Shown: positions 1 through 6,775 of the stretch, in pieces
Layout of the letters: the number at the start of each line of letters is the position of its first letter
Numbering within the stretch: the first letter of the stretch is position 1
Assembly (NCBI GenBank): GCA_022711695.1
Contig: JAKLEJ010000034.1
Span: forward strand, 1-14,735
Origin: Verrucomicrobiota bacterium
Lineage (GTDB): Bacteria; Verrucomicrobiota; Verrucomicrobiia; Limisphaerales; JACRJZ01
Direction of reading: 5' to 3'
DNA length: 14,735 nt
The notes under the pieces: model-generated
The model's input: only the letters and a program-made list of their open reading frames with translations
The model's database searches: none
What the model was told of the DNA's origin: nothing
Program-made: the position numbers and the translations under genes

Positions 1-1
1 C

Positions 2-838
2 AAAGGCTGGACGGCCTTTGCCACCTTTTCGGGACAGCCCATCCACGAGAATGCCGACAAGCTCTCGCTGATGCTGTTCGGCAACGGGCATCTTTGGCTG
101 CCGGACTGCGAGGCGCGCTCCTCCGCAGCGCACGCCTTCTCCTCGGTAATCCAGAAGGAACTCAACCGCGAAACCCTCTGCCACAACACGCTGCTGGTGG
201 ACGGCCGGAGCCAGCGTTTTCCCGGCCGGCGTCTGGAGCTGGTGGATTTCGATGCCCAGCCGGGCGCCCAGCGGCTGACGATCGCCGACCTTGAAGGACG
301 CCTCTACCCCGGCGTGCGCCAGATGCGGACCCTCATCGCGCGCCCGGGTTGGGTGCTGGACTTTTACCAGGCCCTTTCCGACACCGCGCACGATTACGCC
401 TGGATGACGCACGTGGACGCCGAGCCGGCCGGCGGCTCGCTGACGCATTGGGCGCAGACGGCTCTTCCGGCCAAGGCGCCCTGGTCGTATTTGCGTGAGC
501 CGCAGCGCGCCTCGGCTCCCACGGGGGCCTGCTGGGAGGCGTTCACGCGGGAGGGACACACGTTGCGCGTCGAACTCACGTCCGACGGCCCTGTCGAAGT
601 CGTGCGCTGCGGTTTTCCGAGGGACGACACTCCCCACCCGGCCACGCTGCCCATGCGGCTCGTGGAATGTCGCCGGCCCGCTGCCTGGTTCCTGGCGGTT
701 TACCGCTTCGCCCCCACCGCGGCGCCCTCGCTGGACGTGGAGGTCCGGCCCGCGGGAACGGAGCAGTGGGAAATCCGGACGCGCGAGGGCGGCCTCGACT
801 CGAAACACAGGGTTCCGCGCCTGCCCTCGCGGCCCTGA
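2..838 (+). CDS. Heparinase II/III family protein, C-terminal part (5' end outside window)
   Basis: An open frame enters from the left edge and ends at TGA 836-838, so only the last 278 residues are visible. The ATG at 71 is internal: the frame is open and similar in character upstream of it. The segment resembles the C-terminal beta-sandwich of heparinase II/III-type polysaccharide lyases, with a HENADKLSLMLFGNG-like strand followed by the characteristic CHNTLLVDGRSQ stretch (HN..VDG.SQ). Enzymes of this fold cleave uronic-acid-containing polysaccharides by beta-elimination, but the catalytic alpha/alpha-toroid lies off the window. The same fold also occurs in oligoalginate lyases and in proteins of exopolysaccharide synthesis loci, so the substrate cannot be stated. 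It is followed after 149 nt by a sulfatase on the same strand, and both could act on a sulfated or uronate-rich glycan. The family assignment is fairly secure; specificity is unknown. Confidence 0.8.
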   Translation, partial: KGWTAFATFSGQPIHENADKLSLMLFGNGHLWLPDCEARSSAAHAFSSVIQKELNRETLCHNTLLVDGRSQRFPGRRLELVDFDAQPGAQRLTIADLEGRLYPGVRQMRTLIARPGWVLDFYQALSDTAHDYAWMTHVDAEPAGGSLTHWAQTALPAKAPWSYLREPQRASAPTGACWEAFTREGHTLRVELTSDGPVEVVRCGFPRDDTPHPATLPMRLVECRRPAAWFLAVYRFAPTAAPSLDVEVRPAGTEQWEIRTREGGLDSKHRVPRLPSRP

Positions 839-947
839 TGCCGGAAGGGGCGGCTGCTCGATTCGACGCGCGCAGCCCCGACCCATGATATGGCCCGTGT
901 TCTTTCGCGAGGCCATCGTGCTGGGACGCGCATTCAGGCGCAAAACT

Positions 948-963
948 GCGGCTCGACAGCCGC
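948..963 (+). other. GC-rich stem-loop between lyase-like gene and sulfatase
   Basis: GCGGCT (948-953), loop CGAC, and AGCCGC (958-963) form a perfect 6-bp stem, extendable by a T-G wobble. It lies 110 nt after the lyase stop and 24 nt before the chosen sulfatase start. There is no T-tract after it. It could be a weak terminator for the upstream gene or a structured leader for the sulfatase; the sequence does not decide. Confidence 0.35.
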
Positions 964-987
964 GACGGGATTGGGATGATTGACGGC

Positions 988-2724
988 ATGAAGAGAATTC
1001 TGAGCCTGATGGCGGTCGCGGTTCTGGGCTGGCCGGCGGCTGGGGCCGAAAAGGCGCCGGTCCGTCCGAACGTGCTGCTGATTTGTGTGGACGACCTCAA
1101 GCCGGTGCTGGGCTGCTACGGCGACAAGACGATCAAGTCTCCGAACATCGACAAACTGGCCGCGCGCGGGCTGCGTTTCGAGAGAGCCTACTGCAACCAG
1201 GCGGTGTGCGCGCCCTCGCGCAACGCCCTGATGACCGGGCTGCGCTCGACCACGCTGGGGATTTACGACCTGGGAACCAACTTCCGCGAGGCCGCGCCCG
1301 ACGCGGTCACCCTGGCCCAATACTTCCAGCAGCAGGGCTATCGCACGGAAGCCCTGGGCAAGATCTTCCATGTGGGCCACGGCAACCACGAGGACCCGGC
1401 TTCCTGGACGGTGCCGCACTGGAAGCCCAAGACCAGCGGCCTGGGCGGCGGCTACGCCCTCAAGGAGAATCGGCCGCCCCAACAAACCCGCGAGGAAGCC
1501 CGCTTCGCCAATGTGCCGGAAGCGGCCGCCTCGAAGCTGCCCCGCGGCGCGGCCACGGAAAGCGCGGACGTGCCCGACAACACCTACGCCGACGGCCTGA
1601 TCGCCGACGAGGCCATCCACCGCTTGAACGTGGTGAAGGCCAACCCGGCCAAACCGTTCTTCATGGCGGTGGGCTTCCACAAGCCGCATCTGCCGTTCGT
1701 GGCGCCGAAGAAGTACTGGGACCTCTACGAGCGGGCCTCGTTCGAGCCCGCCAAGCTGCAAAAGCCGCCCGAGGGGGCGCCGCCTTTCGCCCCGACCACC
1801 TGGGGGGAATTGCGGCAGTACAGCGACATTCCCGAAACCGGCCCGCTCACGCCCGAGCAGCAGCGCCACTTGATCCACGGATACTACGCCGCGGTCAGCT
1901 ACATGGACGCCCAACTCGGGCGCGTCGTCCAGGAATTGGACCGCCTTGGCCTCGGGACGAACACGATCATCGCGCTGTGGGGAGATCACGGCTGGCACCT
2001 GGGCGATCACGGCATGTGGTGCAAGCACAGCAATTACGAGCAGGCCAATCGCATTCCCCTGATTGTTTGCGCTCCGGGTGGCAAGCCGGGCGCAAGAACG
2101 GGGGCCCTGGCCGAGACGGTGGATCTCTACCCGACGCTCTGCGAGTTGGCGGGGCTGCCGATTCCCCAGGGGCTGGACGGCGCCAGCTTCGCCGCCGCGC
2201 TCCGGAATCCGCTTACGGCCAAAACCAAGGAAGCCGTGTTTCACGCCTATCCGCGCTCTCCTCGCCTCCAGGGCGAGTTGGTTGGCCGCGCGGTTCGCAC
2301 CGAGCGCTACCGCCTGGTGGAGTGGAAGAAACCCGGGGCCCCGGCCGACACCGCCATCCTGGAGCTCTACGATTATCAGACCGATGCCGAGGAGACGCGG
2401 AACCTGGCCGCGGACAAGCCCGGCGTGGTCAGCCACCTGCGCGGCTTGCTGGCGGCGCAGCCCGAGGCCAAACCGCAGATCAGGGCCAAGGCTGCGACCC
2501 CCGCGAGCGGCCCGAAAACGGACCGCGCCGCCCTGTTCGCCGCGCGGGACCGGGACGGCGACGGGCGCCTGACGCGCGAGGAATTCCTGGCCAACCAGCC
2601 CGATCCGGCCCAGGCCCCGAAACGATTCGAGGCGTTCGACACGGACAAGGACGGCGTCCTGAGCCGCGAGGAGTTCATCAACATGGGGGCGCCGTCCAAG
2701 CCTTCGCGACTCATTCTACGATAG
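988..2724 (+). CDS. Secreted iduronate-2-sulfatase-like sulfatase with C-terminal EF-hand pair
   Basis: Predicted type I sulfatase hydrolysing sulfate esters, probably of a polysaccharide, outside the cytoplasm. The ATG at 988 gives MKRILSLMAVAVLGWPAAGA, a clean signal peptide; an in-frame ATG at 976 adds four residues and is possible. Counting from 988, metal-ligand Asp35-Asp36 sit in ICVDDLKPVLGCYGD. The CAPSR core (Cys74) is the C-x-P-S-R site converted to formylglycine. DHGWHLGDHG (Asp333, His334) and a following CKHSNYE complete the active-site set, a pattern typical of iduronate-2-sulfatase relatives (sulfatase subfamily S1_7 is my inference). The catalytic domain ends near residue 490. 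Two canonical EF-hand loops follow, DRDGDGRLTREE (521-532) and DTDKDGVLSREE (551-562), suggesting calcium binding. Activity would need a formylglycine-generating enzyme encoded elsewhere. The family call is firm; the substrate is unknown. Confidence 0.93.
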   Translation: MKRILSLMAVAVLGWPAAGAEKAPVRPNVLLICVDDLKPVLGCYGDKTIKSPNIDKLAARGLRFERAYCNQAVCAPSRNALMTGLRSTTLGIYDLGTNFREAAPDAVTLAQYFQQQGYRTEALGKIFHVGHGNHEDPASWTVPHWKPKTSGLGGGYALKENRPPQQTREEARFANVPEAAASKLPRGAATESADVPDNTYADGLIADEAIHRLNVVKANPAKPFFMAVGFHKPHLPFVAPKKYWDLYERASFEPAKLQKPPEGAPPFAPTTWGELRQYSDIPETGPLTPEQQRHLIHGYYAAVSYMDAQLGRVVQELDRLGLGTNTIIALWGDHGWHLGDHGMWCKHSNYEQANRIPLIVCAPGGKPGARTGALAETVDLYPTLCELAGLPIPQGLDGASFAAALRNPLTAKTKEAVFHAYPRSPRLQGELVGRAVRTERYRLVEWKKPGAPADTAILELYDYQTDAEETRNLAADKPGVVSHLRGLLAAQPEAKPQIRAKAATPASGPKTDRAALFAARDRDGDGRLTREEFLANQPDPAQAPKRFEAFDTDKDGVLSREEFINMGAPSKPSRLILR

Positions 2725-2774
2725 GCGGCGCGCGCCGAAAGACGGCTTTCTCCGACGCGGTCCGCGCACAGCCC

Positions 2775-3503
2775 ATGAGGGAACCGAAGGCGCTCATCCT
2801 GATGTATCACCGCATCGGTCGGGTGCGGCGCAAGAGCATCGTCCCGGCGCAGTACGTCACGGCGGGGGCGTTCAGCCGGCACCTGCGGCTGCTGCGCCGG
2901 CTGGGCTTCGAGGGGGTCTCGCTGGCGCGGCTGAAGGACGGGTTCGAGGAGCGCGCTCCCCTGCCCGCCCGGCCGGTGGCGATCACCTTCGACGACGGCC
3001 AGCGCAATTTCCACACCGGGGCGCTGCCCGCGCTGCGCGCGCAGGGCCTGCCCGCCACCGTCTTTCTCGTGTCCAACCACATCGGCGGGAGCAATGTCTG
3101 GGACCAGGCCGACGGCGACGTGAGCGAGCCGCTGATGACCGACGCGGAGATCGACGAGTGCGCGGCCGCGGGGATCGACTTTGGCTCGCACACGCGCAGC
3201 CATCCCCATCTGCAATCCTGTTCGCCCGAGCGGCGCTGGGAGGAGATCCGCGGGTCCAAGGAGGCGCTCGAAGAGCGGTTCGGGCGGCCGGTGGATTTCT
3301 TCTGTTACCCCTACGGGCACGGGGTGGAGGAATGCCATGAGCTGGCCCGCCGGGCGGGCTACCGGGGAGCGACCGGCTGCGGCAAAGGCTTCAACGACTC
3401 CGCCACCAATCCGTATGCCTGGCGGCGCATCTTCATCCGCAGCGACACCTTCGCCCCGATCTTCGTCTATAAGCTCTGGCGGGCCCTGAAACGCAACCGC
3501 TGA
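2775..3503 (+). CDS. Polysaccharide deacetylase (NodB-homology, CE4-like)
   Basis: Predicted metal-dependent deacetylase of 242 residues, removing acetyl (or similar) groups from an N- or O-acetylated glycan. The open frame extends far upstream, but only from this ATG does the product match the family. It begins MREPKALILMYHRIG, the usual N-terminal strand of this group (LMYHRI). The NodB motifs are in order: TFDDG at 71-75 (Asp73 catalytic base, Asp74 metal), SHTRSHPHL at 138-146 (His139 and His143 metal ligands) and CYPYG at 177-181. There is no signal peptide, so it is cytoplasmic or exported in an undetected way. It lies 50 nt after the sulfatase and 10 nt before a GT4 glycosyltransferase, a pairing common in surface polysaccharide synthesis clusters. 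No Shine-Dalgarno sequence is visible. The family is certain; the role is inferred from neighbours. Confidence 0.92.
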   Translation: MREPKALILMYHRIGRVRRKSIVPAQYVTAGAFSRHLRLLRRLGFEGVSLARLKDGFEERAPLPARPVAITFDDGQRNFHTGALPALRAQGLPATVFLVSNHIGGSNVWDQADGDVSEPLMTDAEIDECAAAGIDFGSHTRSHPHLQSCSPERRWEEIRGSKEALEERFGRPVDFFCYPYGHGVEECHELARRAGYRGATGCGKGFNDSATNPYAWRRIFIRSDTFAPIFVYKLWRALKRNR

Positions 3504-3513
3504 CCTGCCCCCC

Positions 3514-4596
3514 ATGAACATCCTTCATGTCGTCTCCTCGGACCGGAAGATCTCCGGGGTCGAGATCTACCTCATGACGCTGGGGCGCGAGTTGGCGGCC
3601 CGGGGAGATCGCGTCCTGTTCAGCACGTTCGAAGGCCGGGGCTTTGGCGATCATCTGCGCCGGGAAGGCTTCGAGGTGCGCCCGGTGCGCGTCCGGTTCA
3701 AGGTGGACCCGATCGCGCTCGGGCGTTTGATGCGCCTGTGCCGCTCCGAGCAAGTGGATGTCATCCACACCCACCTCTCCACCTCGAGCGTGATCGGCAC
3801 CTTGGCCGGACGTCTGGCGGGCGTGCCCTGCGTTTCCACGGTGCACGGTCTGAACCGCAAGTGGTCGTTCCTGCTGGCCAACCGGATCATTGCCGTGTCC
3901 GAAGCCGCCCGGGCGAACCTGCTTCGCCAAGGGGTGTCCGAAAGCAAACTCGCGCTGGTGCGCAACGGCGTCCCTTGCGCGGCGCTTCGCCGCCGGGCGC
4001 TGCCGCGCGCCGAAGCCCGGCAGCGCCTGGGCCTGCCGCAGACGGGGCCGGTGATGGCAACGGTGGCCACGGTCGTGCCGGCCAAGGGACACGCCTGCGC
4101 GCTCGAGGCCCTGGGACGGCTCAAGAACCAGTGGCCCGATTGGCGCTACCTTGTCGTGGGAGACGGTCCGGCGCGGCCCGAACTCGAAGCGGCCGCGCAA
4201 GCGCTTGGGATTGCCGACAAGGTGCTGTTCCTGGGCGCGCGGGACGACGTGCCCGAGATTCTGAGCGCCTGCGACCTGTTTGTATTTCCGTCGTGGCGCG
4301 AGGCCCTGCCGCTGGCGCTGCTCGAGGCCATGGCCCTGGGTCTGCCCGTGGCCGCCTCCGCCGTCGGCGGGATTCCCGAAGTGGTCACCCCGGAAACCGG
4401 ACGGCTGGCGCCGGCGCAGGACGCCCCGGCGTTGGCGACAGCCATCCGGGAAATCCTCGCCGAACCTGCGCGGGCTTCCGCCATGGGAGAAGCCGGACGT
4501 CGCCGGGCGGAGGAGCACTTCGACCTCACGCGGATGGTCGATGGCACCCGGCGGGTTTACGAGGAGCTTTGCCGGAGGTCTGGAAAGCCTGCCTGA
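3514..4596 (+). CDS. GT4-family glycosyltransferase (GT-B fold)
   Basis: Predicted retaining sugar-nucleotide glycosyltransferase of 360 residues, probably at the cytoplasmic face of the membrane, adding a sugar to a glycan or lipid-linked intermediate. The N-terminal Rossmann half starts MNILHVVSSDRKISGVEIYL, the acceptor-side glycine-containing loop of the family, and continues with IHTHLSTSS and CVSTVHGL. The C-terminal nucleotide-sugar half has the donor motifs: VVGDGPARPEL, then FPSWREALPLALLEAM with the EX7E pair at Glu263 and Glu271, then GLPVAASAVGGIPEVV. There is no membrane helix or signal peptide. The 10-nt spacing after the deacetylase stop implies co-transcription and possibly coupled translation; the leader is pyrimidine-rich and has no Shine-Dalgarno sequence. 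Donor and acceptor cannot be read from the sequence. Confidence 0.92.
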   Translation: MNILHVVSSDRKISGVEIYLMTLGRELAARGDRVLFSTFEGRGFGDHLRREGFEVRPVRVRFKVDPIALGRLMRLCRSEQVDVIHTHLSTSSVIGTLAGRLAGVPCVSTVHGLNRKWSFLLANRIIAVSEAARANLLRQGVSESKLALVRNGVPCAALRRRALPRAEARQRLGLPQTGPVMATVATVVPAKGHACALEALGRLKNQWPDWRYLVVGDGPARPELEAAAQALGIADKVLFLGARDDVPEILSACDLFVFPSWREALPLALLEAMALGLPVAASAVGGIPEVVTPETGRLAPAQDAPALATAIREILAEPARASAMGEAGRRRAEEHFDLTRMVDGTRRVYEELCRRSGKPA

Positions 4597-4618
4597 CCGC
4601 ACCACCACTCGTGGGCGG
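4597..4618. terminator. Hairpin between convergent GT4 and hydrolase genes
   Basis: Directly after the GT4 stop, CCGC (4597-4600), a bulged A, and CCAC (4602-4605) pair with GTGG (4611-4614) and GCGG (4615-4618) around a CACTC loop. This gives an 8-bp GC-rich stem with one bulge. It fills most of the 36-nt gap between two converging genes, where a bidirectional terminator would be expected. No U-tract follows in either direction, so classical intrinsic termination is not assured. Confidence 0.45.
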
Positions 4619-4632
4619 ACGAGGCGACGGCT

Positions 4633-6330
4633 CTATTTCTTCGGGTCCGCCGGCTTCTTTTCCTGGGTCTGCATCACCAGTATCCAGTCGCCTTCGGCGG
4701 GGGTGGGAAACTGGCAGGTCTTCTCGGTGACCACGGCGACGGCGGGACTTTTCTCTCCCGTGCGCGGATTCCACCAGCGCACCTCGGGCGAGGGCGGCAA
4801 GGCGTCCAGCATCACTTCCACGGTGCGTTCCTCGGGCACGTAAACGAGGGTCAAGTCTTTCTTCACCGAGCGGGCGGCGGCGATGTAGCGGCGCGGGCTC
4901 TGGTTCCCGGGATTATTGGCGATGGCCGAGGGCAATGGCTGGAGCCGCCAGAAATCGAACGAGGTGAAGAACGCGTAGAGATTGGTCATTTGTTCGGCCA
5001 CCGGCAGGGTCAGGGCTTTCTGCCAGGCCATGGGGACGCCCGCGCCGGGGTGGTCGGTGGGCTCCCGGGTGCCGTCGTCCCATCCCCACACGCCGTGTCC
5101 GCCGTAGCTGACGCCCGCCGTGGGCGCGTTCAGGAGCGACCAATAGAGGGTGCGCCGGGTCAGGTCGGCCGCGATGGGCTTCTTGCTCTGGTAGGCGGTG
5201 TGGCCTTCGTAAGGCGGCTCCAGGTTGATGAACGGGCGATGCGGCGTGTTGGTCCAGTCGCGGGTCATCGGCCCGTCGGTCAGCCAGCGCAGGTGATCGT
5301 CGCCGTCGCCGTGCCCGCTCTGGTACCCGATCACGTTCAGCCAGGGCTCGCTCTTGAATTCGAACGCGTTCCAGTGCCGGCCCTGGGGATGGAGCGAGAC
5401 GGGGGCGTGCGGGATATCCCCGAACACCGCCCGGCCGATGCGCTTCCATTTTTCGCCTTCGGCGCCGAAGTAATGGCCGTCGCCGGGCAGAATCCAAAGC
5501 ACTTGGTGGGCCTGCCATCGAGCGACCATGTAGCGGGCCAGGAGAATGGCCTGGTCCTCAGGGAGGGACCACCCGGGGTTGATGGACGGATTGCTGCCGT
5601 AACCGATGGCCCAAAGCAAGACCGGCACATTCAACAGCCCCGCCTGGTTCACCGCATCCGCCTTGGCGTCCAGCCTCTGAAAGAACGCGGGGTTGATCTC
5701 GATCTTCTCGCGGCCACTGAAGGCCAGTTGTTTGTTCCGATCGCCGCCGGGCGCGGCGCGCCACTGCGTGGCCACCCATTGGACGGCGCTGAACTTCTGC
5801 CTCGCCCGCTCCTTCAGGTAGAGCGCCCACTCGGCGTCGTCCGAAAGCAGCGCCCCGTTCCAGGCGGTGTCCGCCAAAAAGAAGAAGGGCTGGCCGTCAT
5901 CGTGCTGAAAGGAGAAGCCCTCGTCGGAGACCTTGATTGGGCCGTGCGCTTGGAAGCGGCTTTGGCCCGTGGGAGCGACGCAGGTGAAGCTGCCGGCCTT
6001 GCCCTGGAGCCCGGCGTTGGCGGTGTCCGAACAGGCGGTGACATAAGACCACTGCCCCTCCTGGTTGGGCGCGAAGCGCACCCGCCAGGTCTGGCCGCCG
6101 TCCCAGAACCCATAGACCCGCACCGGGGCGCCCTTGGGCGGGGTGAAGACCACGCTGAGGCTGGCCTCCTGGGCCGGGTTCTTGTAGGCGGCGGCGCTTT
6201 CGAAGCTCGCTTCGAATCGGCCCCAGCGCGGCACGTCGGCCGCCAGGACCGGCCCGACCTGAACGGTCAACGTCAACGCCAGGGCGGCAAGCGCGCGGCA
6301 GAGGGAATATTTCGGAAAGGTCTGTGTCAT
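4633..6330 (-). CDS. Secreted DUF5060/DUF4038 glycoside hydrolase, apiosidase-like (GH140-type)
   Basis: Predicted exported glycoside hydrolase of 565 residues. The open frame extends to 6438, but the start at 6330 gives a signal peptide (about residues 1-31, hydrophobic ALAALALTLTVQVG core) and lies downstream of a promoter at 6376-6404. The DUF5060 beta-sandwich covers roughly 34-105 (VPRWGRFEASF, YGFWDGGQTWRVRFAP). The DUF4038 TIM-barrel covers about 125-450, with FFFLADTAWNGALL, ALGHR-like WAIGYGSN, WILPGDGHYFG and FINLEPPYEGH, which holds the conserved acidic pair Glu371 and Glu375. The C-terminal sheet near 475-555, with RWWNPRTGE, matches the 'putative collagen-binding' module that usually ends these proteins. 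Characterised DUF4038 members are GH140 apiosidases acting on rhamnogalacturonan-II; applying that substrate here is inference. It is divergent from the nucleoside-hydrolase-like gene and convergent with the GT4 gene. Confidence 0.87.
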   Translation of the reverse strand: MTQTFPKYSLCRALAALALTLTVQVGPVLAADVPRWGRFEASFESAAAYKNPAQEASLSVVFTPPKGAPVRVYGFWDGGQTWRVRFAPNQEGQWSYVTACSDTANAGLQGKAGSFTCVAPTGQSRFQAHGPIKVSDEGFSFQHDDGQPFFFLADTAWNGALLSDDAEWALYLKERARQKFSAVQWVATQWRAAPGGDRNKQLAFSGREKIEINPAFFQRLDAKADAVNQAGLLNVPVLLWAIGYGSNPSINPGWSLPEDQAILLARYMVARWQAHQVLWILPGDGHYFGAEGEKWKRIGRAVFGDIPHAPVSLHPQGRHWNAFEFKSEPWLNVIGYQSGHGDGDDHLRWLTDGPMTRDWTNTPHRPFINLEPPYEGHTAYQSKKPIAADLTRRTLYWSLLNAPTAGVSYGGHGVWGWDDGTREPTDHPGAGVPMAWQKALTLPVAEQMTNLYAFFTSFDFWRLQPLPSAIANNPGNQSPRRYIAAARSVKKDLTLVYVPEERTVEVMLDALPPSPEVRWWNPRTGEKSPAVAVVTEKTCQFPTPAEGDWILVMQTQEKKPADPKK

Positions 6331-6375
6331 TGGCGCAGTAATCATGGCTCGGATGCAAGCGTCTCGTTCGCACCC

Positions 6376-6404
6376 ATGAAAGCGAAAAGCCGGGGCAGTG
6401 TCAA
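6376..6404 (-). promoter_or_regulatory. Sigma70-like promoter of the GH140-type hydrolase
   Basis: Reading the minus strand, a consensus -35 TTGACA (6404-6399) is followed after exactly 17 nt by TTTCAT (6381-6376), four of six matches to the -10 consensus. Transcription would begin near 6369, leaving a leader of about 38 nt to the start at 6330. This supports that start over the upstream in-frame ATG at 6438, which would lie outside the transcript. Confidence 0.5.
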
Positions 6405-6428
6405 ACCCCTGAATCTGCCGAATCCGCG

Positions 6429-6445
6429 CGACAGTCACCCTGTCG
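6429..6445. promoter_or_regulatory. Interrupted palindrome upstream of the hydrolase promoter (possible operator)
   Basis: CGACAG (6429-6434), spacer TCACC, CTGTCG (6440-6445) form a perfect 6+6 dyad. Its centre is about 36 nt upstream of the -35 box of the minus-strand promoter. That placement is compatible with an activator site, but no regulator gene is present in the window to support it. Confidence 0.3.
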
Positions 6446-6497
6446 GAGCAAGCTCAGGCGTTCTCGAAAGCGCCGGCAACTGTCCGAGAGCGAGGCG

Positions 6498-6533
6498 GAT
6501 TCGAGGATCTAAGATTCGGGATTTCAGATTTCG
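6498..6533. repeat. Degenerate heptamer tandem repeat
   Basis: Four contiguous 7-mers, GATCTAA (6506), GATTCGG (6513), GATTTCA (6520) and GATTTCG (6527), follow a near copy GATTCGA (6498), with one base breaking the phase. All begin GAT and fit GATYYRR closely, with one or two departures. AT-richer than its surroundings, it sits in a spacer. Short heptameric tandem repeats are known in several bacterial genomes; the role of this one is unknown. Confidence 0.55.
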
Positions 6534-6613
6534 GAGGCCAGCCTGCGTGCGACACGGATTCAAAACAGGGTTGCATCGAGGGCCGGAATCGCGCACAAGC
6601 GGTCCAGACAGGC

Positions 6614-6775
6614 ATGAGCGGCGCAGCGCACAAGACCATCGCGAAGCGCTTCGCGGAGGCCGGCCCGACACGGATCGGCCTCGAGCGCGCAGGCGGGCGG
6701 GTCTCCTTTGTCGCCCGGTTCGTGCTGAACACTCCGAACCCGCTTCCGACCGAACCGGTCTCCTTCCGCGCATGA
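6614..6775 (+). CDS. Possible small ORF (53 aa) overlapping the next start
   Basis: ATG at 6614 opens a frame of 53 codons ending at TGA 6773-6775, giving an ATGA overlap with the nucleoside-hydrolase-like start at 6772. The product starts MSGAAHKTIAKRFAEAG and ends PTEPVSFRA. It is mildly basic, with no signal peptide, membrane helix or motif I recognise. The overlap is what a translationally coupled leader ORF would show, and the downstream gene has no Shine-Dalgarno sequence of its own. Against it, the length is within chance for GC-rich DNA, there is no clear ribosome-binding site before 6614, and part of it is the 16-bp palindrome. It may also be a gene remnant. Confidence 0.25.
   Translation: MSGAAHKTIAKRFAEAGPTRIGLERAGGRVSFVARFVLNTPNPLPTEPVSFRA
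6640..6655. promoter_or_regulatory. 16-bp perfect palindrome
   Basis: CGCGAAGCGCTTCGCG reads the same on both strands with no spacer. It lies 117 nt upstream of the nucleoside-hydrolase-like start. Perfect palindromes of this length are typical of dimeric repressor sites, but it also falls within a possible small ORF and could be chance in GC-rich sequence. No cognate regulator is visible. Confidence 0.3.

Larger units (their letters stand above)
6331..6771. other. Divergent intergenic region with promoter, repeats and palindrome
   Basis: This 441-nt stretch separates two divergently transcribed secreted-protein genes. It contains the promoter and dyad for the minus-strand hydrolase, a run of heptamer repeats at 6498-6533, a 16-bp perfect palindrome at 6640-6655 and a possible 53-aa ORF at 6614-6775. 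I found no convincing -35/-10 pair for the plus-strand nucleoside-hydrolase-like gene, so its promoter is unlocated. No tRNA or recognised riboswitch fold was seen. Confidence 0.6.

Noticed and set aside
934..2436. A 500-codon minus-strand frame opposite the sulfatase
   Set aside because: It is the antisense of a clear sulfatase, has no domain or signal peptide, and its composition is typical of shadow frames.
2734..2750. A small GCCG/CGGC hairpin followed by TTTC between the sulfatase and deacetylase
   Set aside because: The stem is only 4 bp and the T-run only three bases, which is too weak to call a terminator. The two genes are probably co-transcribed.
1083..2774. The upstream extension of the polysaccharide deacetylase frame, which would make an 806-aa fusion
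   Set aside because: The first 564 residues are an out-of-frame reading of the sulfatase and are low-complexity Arg/Gly/Pro sequence. Family similarity begins at ATG 2775.
4990..6771. The upstream extension of the nucleoside-hydrolase-like frame into the antisense of the GH140-type gene
   Set aside because: It has no domain signal, and a clear signal peptide begins at 6772.
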